A stretch of DNA of 8,602 bases from assembly GCA_964591565.1 (NCBI GenBank), contig CAZQEC010000041.1, positions 1 to 8,602 of the forward strand, in the 5' to 3' direction. The notes under the pieces were generated by a model that worked only from the letters and a program-made list of their open reading frames with translations, had not been told where the DNA came from and searched no databases. Within the stretch, counting starts at the first letter, position 1. Every line of letters begins with the position of its first letter. This document shows positions 1-6,707 of the stretch, in pieces. Source of the stretch: CAZQEC01 sp964591565. Lineage in GTDB: Bacteria > Patescibacteriota > UBA1384 > CAJBMM01. Position numbers and translations under genes: made by a program.

Positions 1-1787
1 CCGCCTTTGCAAACGCCAAAAGTGGTTACGCGGAACTTGAAACAGCCGAAAAATTGGCTAAACAGCAAAAATTTACTTTGGCGAAAACACATTTTGCTAA
101 AGCGGAACAACAGTTTAATTTGTCATTATCCTCGATGCGCGGGGCCGGACAGGCCTCAGTTGTTTTGCCGTTTTTAGTTGATGACGCCAATTATTCCACC
201 GCTCAAGCGTTGTTGGAGGCAGCCGCAATTTTGGCGGCGACTGGGCAAATTGGGGCAGATTTGGGCACGCTAGGTAGTACTGCTTTACATAACGACGTTA
301 AATCAAACGATGATCCGTTTGTAAAAGCGAACGCCGTTTTGCAAATATTATTAATCCAAAATCAAGCCATGACCACTTTAGCCGACCAAGTGCAGTTAAA
401 AATACAATCAGCGAGTCGCCTTTTATCCGTATACGCCAATAAGCCCGTTTCGGACGTCGGGCTAGAGCAAATACGTCGCCGTGCGATCGAAAAAGTTTCG
501 TTGCTCGAACGCGGTGCCAAAACGACCGCCGAACTACTGCATAATCTCGGTCCAATTTTAGGTACGGATCGCAACCGTCGTTATATTTTATTATTTTTGA
601 ATAACACGGAGTTAAGGCCTGGCGGCGGTTTTATTGGTAGCTTCGCCACATTTTTGGTCAAAAAAGGAGTAATTGAGTCATTTGAGGTGCAAACGAACAT
701 TTATAAGTTAGACAACGCTTTTACTAAGGTTTCGCACGTTGAGCCGCCATATCCGATTAACCAACTGACTAAAGATTGGGCTTTGCGTGATGCAAACTGG
801 GATACTTCGTTCATGGCAAGCGCCCAAAAAGTGGCCTGGTTCTATAAGCAAGAGGCCGGCGTAGATGTTGATGGAGTGATCGCAATTGACACTAGTTTTA
901 TAAAGTCGTTATTAGAATTTACTGGTCCGGTTGACGTGCCGATACAAAAAATGACTCTGACCAGTGAAAATGTGGTCAGTATTTTGCAATATAAATCTGA
1001 AAAAGAGTATCTTGAAAATGAGGCAGTCAGAGCCTTAAATGAGCCCAAAAAAGCGATCGCGGACGCGTTTCCATTTGTTTTAGCAAAAGTGTTTAATCTT
1101 GCCGATGTTGGTTCATCATCATTATCAGATATTTTAAATGTCGGGGTGGCAGAAAAGCATCTGAATTTTGCCCCATTGTTCGAGCCAGTTGTTGGAGTAG
1201 ATAGTATTGATAAGCTATCGTCGCCATTTCCGACCAATGATGATTTTTTATTGGTGACGAACGGCAATATAGGCGGTTTCAAAAGCAGTTTAAGCATCAC
1301 ACAAGATGTGGATATCAGTATTACGCCGACCAATCGTCAAACCTTGCTTCACACGGTTGATATTACGCGCAAGCATAACGGCTCTTACAATTGGCCAGAT
1401 GGCGACAACAGCAACTTTATACGCTTAAGCGTGCCAAAAGATGCAATTTATATTGAAAGCTCCAGCACGGGTATAAATAATGGTTTAATTGAACCGATTG
1501 CTTACATTGAACAATTTGATAATTACCAAACTTTTGGACATTGGTTAACAACGCCAGTTGGAATGGTCAGAACAGCTCGTTTTGAATATGAAACTCCGAT
1601 TCAAAGTGTATTATTTAAGCAATCTAATCTCAAATTTCATTACTTAAAACAACCCGGTTGGACTTTTGATAATTTAAAAGTTAATTTTGTGAACGGTCAA
1701 GATTATTCATTCGCATCAAGTCAGCTTGAGTTCAAGCAAAAAGCCGCCACCGATCTCTTTTGGCAAATGCCGCTGAAGAAATTATAG
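1..1787 (+). CDS. DUF4012 domain protein, 5' end missing
   Basis: The frame is open from position 3 to the TAG at 1785-1787 with no stop, giving 594 visible residues. A TTG at 54 could be taken as a start, but the codons before it continue the same Ala/Lys/Glu-rich helical pattern, so the true start is upstream and the gene is partial. Numbering from position 3, residues 1 to about 180 are mostly helical. The DUF4012 core follows: an N-N-T-E-L-R-P-G-G-G-F motif at 200-210, D-A-N-W at 263-266 and D-G-V-I-A-I-D at 290-296, followed by a T-G-P-V segment. The last 150 residues look beta-rich. Family members are usually anchored by an N-terminal membrane helix, with the rest outside the cell. That helix would lie off the window, so I cannot confirm it. 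The molecular function of the family is unknown; it is common in Actinobacteria and Patescibacteria. No link to the gyrase operon is evident, and a 325-bp gap separates them. Confidence 0.85.
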   Translation, partial: AFANAKSGYAELETAEKLAKQQKFTLAKTHFAKAEQQFNLSLSSMRGAGQASVVLPFLVDDANYSTAQALLEAAAILAATGQIGADLGTLGSTALHNDVKSNDDPFVKANAVLQILLIQNQAMTTLADQVQLKIQSASRLLSVYANKPVSDVGLEQIRRRAIEKVSLLERGAKTTAELLHNLGPILGTDRNRRYILLFLNNTELRPGGGFIGSFATFLVKKGVIESFEVQTNIYKLDNAFTKVSHVEPPYPINQLTKDWALRDANWDTSFMASAQKVAWFYKQEAGVDVDGVIAIDTSFIKSLLEFTGPVDVPIQKMTLTSENVVSILQYKSEKEYLENEAVRALNEPKKAIADAFPFVLAKVFNLADVGSSSLSDILNVGVAEKHLNFAPLFEPVVGVDSIDKLSSPFPTNDDFLLVTNGNIGGFKSSLSITQDVDISITPTNRQTLLHTVDITRKHNGSYNWPDGDNSNFIRLSVPKDAIYIESSSTGINNGLIEPIAYIEQFDNYQTFGHWLTTPVGMVRTARFEYETPIQSVLFKQSNLKFHYLKQPGWTFDNLKVNFVNGQDYSFASSQLEFKQKAATDLFWQMPLKKL

Positions 1788-1849
1788 GAATCTTCGAACG
1801 TTGTATTCAAATTATAAATCGCTCTCATTTTTTCGATATTACCTAGTGA

Positions 1850-1858
1850 TTATCCACT
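1850..1858 (+). promoter_or_regulatory. Candidate DnaA box
   Basis: TTATCCACT matches the DnaA box consensus TTATCCACA at 8 of 9 positions. It sits inside a small dyad, with TAGTG at 1844-1848 mirrored by CACTA at 1855-1859. I found only one strong match; TTATGCTAC (1992-2000) and TTATTGCCT (2037-2045) match the TTATNCACA form at only 6 of 9. A single site may occur by chance, so this is not a called origin. Confidence 0.3.
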
Positions 1859-1921
1859 ACATTTAAAGAAGTGATATTCGCTTAAGCTCATTAGTCGTTC
1901 GGAATTTTATTTCTCGCGACA

Positions 1922-1951
1922 ATAATTAATATCCGTACGGTCACTAATTAT
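1922..1951. repeat. 30-bp interrupted palindrome, possible operator
   Basis: ATAATTA (1922-1928) is mirrored exactly by TAATTAT (1945-1951). The midpoint of these arms is also the midpoint of a perfect 8-bp palindrome, CCGTACGG (1933-1940), with 4-nt spacers on each side. The central palindrome leaves no loop, so a simple RNA hairpin is unlikely. The symmetry fits a DNA site for a dimeric or tetrameric protein. It lies about 90 bp upstream of the gyrB -35 element. No regulator can be named. Confidence 0.45.
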
Positions 1952-2039
1952 CGTATCTTAACTGTAACTAAAACCATAAGTGAAAAATAAATTATGCTAC
2001 AGAATTGCGAACTGTTACATACTTTTGCATGAGGTATTA

Positions 2040-2068
2040 TTGCCTCGCGTCATATTTTAGGATAAAAT
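2040..2068 (+). promoter_or_regulatory. Sigma70-like promoter of gyrB-gyrA-infB
   Basis: The -35 element TTGCCT (2040-2045, 4 of 6 to TTGACA) is separated by 17 nt from the -10 element TAAAAT (2063-2068, 5 of 6 to TATAAT). Transcription would start near 2075, leaving a leader of about 38 nt before the gyrB ATG. The -10 forms the right arm of a small dyad, ATTTTA-GGA-TAAAAT (2054-2068). A competing -10-like TATTAT at 2035-2040 lacks a good -35. No other promoter is evident before infB, so this one probably serves all three genes. Confidence 0.6.
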
Positions 2069-2079
2069 GACATAGTGCG

Positions 2080-2089
2080 AGATTAATCT
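2080..2089. repeat. 10-bp perfect palindrome in the gyrB leader
   Basis: AGATTAATCT is a perfect 10-bp palindrome located just after the predicted transcription start, a typical place for a repressor operator. It follows two other short dyads, centred near 2038.5 (GAGG/CCTC arms) and 2061 (over the -10), at steps of about 23 bp. In an AT-rich region this can arise by chance. Confidence 0.3.
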
Positions 2090-2112
2090 ACTAAACGTAT
2101 TGAAAGTATCTT

Positions 2113-4131
2113 ATGACTAAATCTGCCGAGACATCTTACGACGCTAAAAACATTACGGTCCTTGAGGGGCTAGACCCTGTACGCAAACGCCCCGGTATGT
2201 ATATTGGCGGCACCGGTATTGAGGGCTTACATCACTTAATTTGGGAAGTGGTAGATAACTCAATTGATGAATCAATGGCGGGATATTGTACTCAAATTGA
2301 CATTGTTTTAAATGCCGACGGCAGTATTGCGGTGACAGATAATGGTCGCGGTATTCCGGTTGATATTCATCATCAAACCAAAAAATCAGCGCTGGAAACC
2401 GTTTTAACCACCCTGCACGCTGGCGGTAAATTTGGCACTGGTGGATACAAAGTGTCGGGCGGTCTGCACGGCGTTGGTGTTTCGGTAGTCAACGCGCTGT
2501 CGGAAACTTTGCGCGCCGAAGTGCGCCGCGACGGTCACTTATATGTGCAAGAATACGATCGGGGCGTGCCAAAAGAGAACGTTAAAGTGATCGGTGAGGC
2601 CACTGGCACAGGTACTACAATTATATTCAAAGCCGATCCAGCTATTTTTGCCGAAATTGCATACGATTGGAAAACGATCATAGATCATTTAAGACAGCAA
2701 GCGTATTTAACCAAAGGCGTGCGTATTGATATTCAGGACGAGCGTTCGGAGGTAATTGATAAATACTCTTTTTATTTTGAAGGCGGCATTTCTAGTTTTG
2801 TGCGACATCTAAATCACGGTCGCGATGCCTTACTAACTCCGCCATTTTACGCCGAAAAAAACATCGGTGACGTTCTGGTCGAACTATCACTCACATACTC
2901 TGATGATTTTAATGAACATGTTTATACTTTTGCCAACAACATTTACACCACCGAAGGCGGAACTCATTTAACCGGATTTAGATCCAGCATTACGCGCGTT
3001 ATTAATGATTACGCGAAGAAAAATGGCTGGCTCAAAGAGACTGAAGGTGGTTTAACCGGGGAAGACGTGCGCGAAGGATTGGTGGCGGTGGTATCTGTCA
3101 AGCTTCCCGAACCGCAGTTTGAAGGTCAAACCAAGTCAAAATTAGGCAACGCTGACATTCGCTCGATTGTAGAATCGGCTACTTCAGAAACTCTTTCAGC
3201 GTATTTTGAAGAACATCCGAACGAAGCGCGACGGATTGTCGAAAAAGGTTCAATTGCGGCTCGCGCGCGCATTGCCGCCCGAGCGGCCAGAGATACAGTC
3301 ATTCGTAAAGGCGCACTTGAGGGCATGACTTTGCCGGGTAAATTGGCTGATTGCAGTGAAAAAAATCCTGCAAAGTCTGAGTTATTTATCGTTGAAGGTG
3401 ATTCGGCTGGCGGCTCAGCCAAATCGGCGCGGGACCGGCGGTTTCAGGCTATATTACCGATCAAAGGCAAGATATTAAACGTTGAACGAGCGCGTCTTGA
3501 CCGCATGTTACAATCAGATGAAATTAAGGCGTTAATTGTTTCGTCTGGCGCCGGAATTGGTGAACTGTTTGATATGAATAAAGTGCGCTACCATCGCATT
3601 GTAATTATGACCGATGCGGACGTAGATGGGGCTCATATTCGCACCCTGCTGTTGACGTTCTTTTTTCGTTACTATCGCCCCCTCATTGACGCTGGTTATT
3701 TATACATCGCCCAACCGCCACTTTACGCCATTACCCAGGGCAAAACCAAGTTTTTTGCTTTCAGCGAAGAGGAAAAAACTGATTTATTTAAAACGCTAAA
3801 CATTCACGATGGCGCCACCGAATCGGCCTTGGCCAGCGAAAGCGAGTTGTCTGGTGATACTGCAGACGAGCCGGATCAAGAGTTGGCGTCTGATACGCCG
3901 AAAAAACGAGTGCTTAAAGTTAACGTTCAACGCTACAAAGGATTGGGTGAAATGAATCCAATTCAGCTTTGGGAGACCACCATGGATCCAGCCAAACGGG
4001 TTTTACTGCAAGTACATATTGAGGACGCTATGAAAGCCGATGAGTTATTTTCAATGTTAATGGGCGATGAAGTAGCACCACGTAAAAAGTTTATTCAAAC
4101 GCACGCTAAAGGTGCAACCTTGGACATATAA
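2113..4131 (+). CDS. gyrB: DNA gyrase subunit B
   Basis: This is the ATPase and Toprim subunit of gyrase, which works in the cytoplasm with GyrA in an A2B2 complex that uses ATP to introduce negative supercoils. The GHKL ATPase domain carries E45 (the general base position), N49, D76 and the ATP-lid run G-G-L-H-G-V-G at 116-122. The QTK loop is Q339-T340-K341. The Toprim domain has catalytic E428 in E-G-D-S-A-G-G and the metal-binding D501, D503 and D505. The C-terminal Q-R-Y-K-G-L-G-E-M-N motif is present. At 672 residues it matches short GyrBs without the proteobacterial insert. An acidic, low-complexity stretch of about 30 residues (566-596) interrupts the region before the Q-R-Y-K-G-L-G motif. 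The start is firm: an in-frame TGA lies at 2101-2103 with no alternative start between. The ribosome site is weak (GAAAG, 2102-2106). The stop overlaps the gyrA start by 1 nt. Confidence 0.98.
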   Translation: MTKSAETSYDAKNITVLEGLDPVRKRPGMYIGGTGIEGLHHLIWEVVDNSIDESMAGYCTQIDIVLNADGSIAVTDNGRGIPVDIHHQTKKSALETVLTTLHAGGKFGTGGYKVSGGLHGVGVSVVNALSETLRAEVRRDGHLYVQEYDRGVPKENVKVIGEATGTGTTIIFKADPAIFAEIAYDWKTIIDHLRQQAYLTKGVRIDIQDERSEVIDKYSFYFEGGISSFVRHLNHGRDALLTPPFYAEKNIGDVLVELSLTYSDDFNEHVYTFANNIYTTEGGTHLTGFRSSITRVINDYAKKNGWLKETEGGLTGEDVREGLVAVVSVKLPEPQFEGQTKSKLGNADIRSIVESATSETLSAYFEEHPNEARRIVEKGSIAARARIAARAARDTVIRKGALEGMTLPGKLADCSEKNPAKSELFIVEGDSAGGSAKSARDRRFQAILPIKGKILNVERARLDRMLQSDEIKALIVSSGAGIGELFDMNKVRYHRIVIMTDADVDGAHIRTLLLTFFFRYYRPLIDAGYLYIAQPPLYAITQGKTKFFAFSEEEKTDLFKTLNIHDGATESALASESELSGDTADEPDQELASDTPKKRVLKVNVQRYKGLGEMNPIQLWETTMDPAKRVLLQVHIEDAMKADELFSMLMGDEVAPRKKFIQTHAKGATLDI

Positions 4132-6707
4132 TGGAAAATAAACATCACAAAGATCAAGATATTACGATTGACAATCCATTAATTGGGCGAATTCGCATTC
4201 AGCAAGTTGAGGATGAGGTGCGCAAAAGCTACCTCGATTACGCCATGTCGGTGATTGTGGCGCGCGCGCTACCAGATGTGCGAGATGGGCTAAAACCGGT
4301 ACACCGACGGGTCATTTACGCTATGCATGAGCTCAATTTAAGCGCTAGCGCTAAATACTCTAAATCGGCTGCCGTTGTTGGTGAAGTGATGAAAGATTAT
4401 CACCCTCACGGTGACAGTGCTATTTACGATACGCTCGTCAGAATGGCGCAAGATTTTAGTATGCGCTATATGTTGGTAGATGGACAAGGCAACTTCGGCT
4501 CAATTGATGGCGATTCTGCCGCGGCGATGCGCTACACCGAATGTCGTATGGCGAAAATTAGTGCCGAAATTTTACAAGATATTGAAAAAGAAACGGTTGA
4601 TTGGGTTGACAACTACGATGGACGCTTAAAAGAGCCGACTGTTTTGCCCTCCAAAATACCGCAACTTTTGCTCAATGGTTCGGTGGGTATTGCCGTTGGT
4701 ATGGCGACAAATATTCCCCCGCACAATTTGGGTGAATTATGCGACGGCGTGGTGCATTTAATTGATCATCCTGAAGCCGAAGCAGATGAGCTGATGCAGT
4801 TTGTTAAAGGACCAGATTTTCCGACCGCCGGCATTATTTACAACGTTGAGGACATTCGTGCGGCTTACACCACCGGCAAAGGTCGCATTGTTATGCGCGC
4901 TCGAGCGGTAATCGAAGACGACAAAAAAGGTGCCCGAATAATTGTGACCCAGATACCATATCAAGTTAATAAAGCGACACTTGTGACTAAAATTGCTGAT
5001 TTAGTTAAAGAAAAGCGTGTTGAAGGTATTTCAGATTTACGCGATGAGTCTGATCGCGACGGTATGCGTATTGTGGTTGAGTTAAAAGCCAACGCTTACC
5101 CGAGTAAGATATTAAATCAGCTATTCGAATTGACGCAAATGCAAACCGCTTTTCACGTCAATATGCTGGCTTTAACACCAACTTTAGAACCGCGCATTAT
5201 GACCCTAAAAGAGGTATTAGCGTATTTCATAGAACACCGAGTCAATATAATTACTCGTCGCACCCAATTTGAGTTGAAAAAAGCACGGGCTCGTGCCCAC
5301 ATATTGGAAGGTTTGCGCATTGCTTTGCACCATTTAGACGATGTGATAGACACCATTCGCAAATCAGACGATCGCCCAGACGCTAAGTCAAAGTTGATGA
5401 ATAAGTTTAATTTGTCAGATTTGCAAACTGAAGCTATTTTAGATATGCGTTTGTCTCAGTTAGCCGCTCTCGAGCGTCAAAAGGTTGAGGATGAGTATAA
5501 TGAAATGCAAAAAATAATCAAACATCTGGAAGATTTATTAGCTCATCCTGAAAAAATTCGCTCATTAATCAAAGATGAGACCGTCGAGATTAAGCAAAAA
5601 TACGCCGATCCGCGTCGCACCGAAATAATTAGTTCAGCACTGGGGCGGTTTTCGGCCGAGGATCTCATTCCCGACGAAACGGTTTTAATCTCGATTACAC
5701 GCGACAATTACGTTAAGCGCGTGCCAACATCCACTTACCATAGTCAAGGGCGTGGCGGTAAAGGCGTTATTGGTATGACCACCAAAGAAGAAGATTTGGT
5801 TGATCATCTGGTGTTGGCTTCGACACACGACGATGTGCTTTTCTTTACCAATAAAGGTCGGGTGTTTCAAACTAAAGTGTACGAACTACCTTCGAGCTCG
5901 CGCCAAGCTAAAGGACATGCTTTGGTTAATATCATTCAAATAAGTCCATCTGAAAAAGTGACATCGCTCATAACATTAAGTAAAAAAGAGCGTGAGAATT
6001 TCAAATACTTTTATTTCGCCACCATGCTTGGTCAAGTCAAAAAGACACTAATTGACGATTATTCTAATGTACGAAAAACGGGCTTAATTGCCATTAATTT
6101 ACAGCCAAAAGACGAGCTACGCTGGGTGATGATGACCACTGGAAGTGATCGCATTATAATGGTTTCGGCGCAAGGTCAGGCAATTTATTATAATGAAGCC
6201 GATGTGCGTCAAATGGGACGAAGTGCGGCTGGAGTGCGCGGTATGAAGCTCCGCCCGAATGACAATGTGATGGCGGCCGACGTGGTGCGCTGGCCTGAAG
6301 TGACCGGTGCAAAAGCGCCAGACCCCGATTTACTGATTGTGCTCGAAAACGGTTTTGGCAAACGCACTGCTTTGCATCACTTCACTCTGCAACAACGCGG
6401 TGGCATTGGTATGCGCGCGGCGCATTGTACCAGTCGCACCGGCAACATTATTGGTATGTATGTGGTTGCCAATCTGAGCGCCGATGTATTGATTATGAGT
6501 GGGCAAGGACAAACATTGCGCACATCATTGACTTCGGTTAAAAGATTAGGTCGCGACACTCAAGGTGTAACCTTAGTGAGGTTGCCTTCAGGCGATAAGG
6601 TTGCATCGGTGGCAATTTTGGATTCAGAAAACACTTTGTCGGCGGACGAAATTGTGGGCACTGCGGAGTCACAACCAACCGACGCTAAAATTAAGGTCAC
6701 AAAATGA
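4131..6707 (+). CDS. gyrA: DNA gyrase subunit A
   Basis: GyrA is the breakage-reunion subunit: it cuts both strands through a tyrosyl-DNA link and wraps DNA with its C-terminal domain. The catalytic pair is R134-Y135 in A-M-R-Y-T-E. The winged-helix segment H-P-H-G-D-S-A-I-Y-D (91-100) keeps S96 and D100, equivalent to E. coli S83 and D87, so the classical quinolone-resistance positions are wild type. A coiled-coil arm follows at about residues 380-500. The six-bladed pinwheel starts near 512 and holds a GyrA box at 539-545, Q-G-R-G-G-K-G, with Gly where E. coli has Arg. A second box-like motif, Q-Q-R-G-G-I-G, lies at 754-760. The box argues for gyrase rather than ParC. The length of 858 is normal, with about 12 extra residues at the N-terminus. 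The ATG overlaps the gyrB stop (TAATG) and has no good Shine-Dalgarno (only GGA at 4122-4124), which points to translational coupling. The TGA stop overlaps infB by 4 nt. Confidence 0.98.
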   Translation: MENKHHKDQDITIDNPLIGRIRIQQVEDEVRKSYLDYAMSVIVARALPDVRDGLKPVHRRVIYAMHELNLSASAKYSKSAAVVGEVMKDYHPHGDSAIYDTLVRMAQDFSMRYMLVDGQGNFGSIDGDSAAAMRYTECRMAKISAEILQDIEKETVDWVDNYDGRLKEPTVLPSKIPQLLLNGSVGIAVGMATNIPPHNLGELCDGVVHLIDHPEAEADELMQFVKGPDFPTAGIIYNVEDIRAAYTTGKGRIVMRARAVIEDDKKGARIIVTQIPYQVNKATLVTKIADLVKEKRVEGISDLRDESDRDGMRIVVELKANAYPSKILNQLFELTQMQTAFHVNMLALTPTLEPRIMTLKEVLAYFIEHRVNIITRRTQFELKKARARAHILEGLRIALHHLDDVIDTIRKSDDRPDAKSKLMNKFNLSDLQTEAILDMRLSQLAALERQKVEDEYNEMQKIIKHLEDLLAHPEKIRSLIKDETVEIKQKYADPRRTEIISSALGRFSAEDLIPDETVLISITRDNYVKRVPTSTYHSQGRGGKGVIGMTTKEEDLVDHLVLASTHDDVLFFTNKGRVFQTKVYELPSSSRQAKGHALVNIIQISPSEKVTSLITLSKKERENFKYFYFATMLGQVKKTLIDDYSNVRKTGLIAINLQPKDELRWVMMTTGSDRIIMVSAQGQAIYYNEADVRQMGRSAAGVRGMKLRPNDNVMAADVVRWPEVTGAKAPDPDLLIVLENGFGKRTALHHFTLQQRGGIGMRAAHCTSRTGNIIGMYVVANLSADVLIMSGQGQTLRTSLTSVKRLGRDTQGVTLVRLPSGDKVASVAILDSENTLSADEIVGTAESQPTDAKIKVTK
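6692..6697 (+). promoter_or_regulatory. Ribosome binding site of infB
   Basis: TAAGGT lies 6 nt before the infB ATG at 6704 (7 nt after the AAGG core), inside the last codons of gyrA. It is the clearest Shine-Dalgarno-like site of the three operon genes and supports the ATG that overlaps the gyrA stop as ATGA. IF2 can therefore be translated by re-initiation after gyrA or by fresh ribosome entry. Confidence 0.55.

Larger units (their letters stand above)
1788..2112. other. AT-rich intergenic region upstream of gyrB
   Basis: This 325-bp stretch holds no convincing ORF, tRNA or structured RNA gene on either strand. No clear intrinsic terminator follows the DUF4012 gene: there is a T-run near 1828-1833, but no GC-rich stem in front of it. 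What is visible is regulatory in character: a near-consensus DnaA box (1850-1858), an 8-bp palindrome GCTTAAGC (1880-1887), a 30-bp interrupted dyad (1922-1951), the gyrB promoter (2040-2068) and short dyads around that promoter. Intergenic gaps inside the downstream operon are zero, so the length of this gap stands out. Confidence 0.8.

Noticed and set aside
54..56. TTG as the start codon of the DUF4012 gene
   Set aside because: The frame is open all the way back to position 3 with matching helical composition, there is no ribosome site before it, and family members have an N-terminal part that would otherwise be missing.
842..1333. 163-codon minus-strand ORF
   Set aside because: It lies wholly opposite the well-supported DUF4012 coding region, shows no recognisable domain and looks like a shadow frame. 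The same applies to 7252-7752 opposite infB and 3126-3422 opposite gyrB.
1811..1842. Intrinsic terminator after the DUF4012 gene
   Set aside because: A T-run is present near 1828-1833 but no stable GC-containing stem precedes it.
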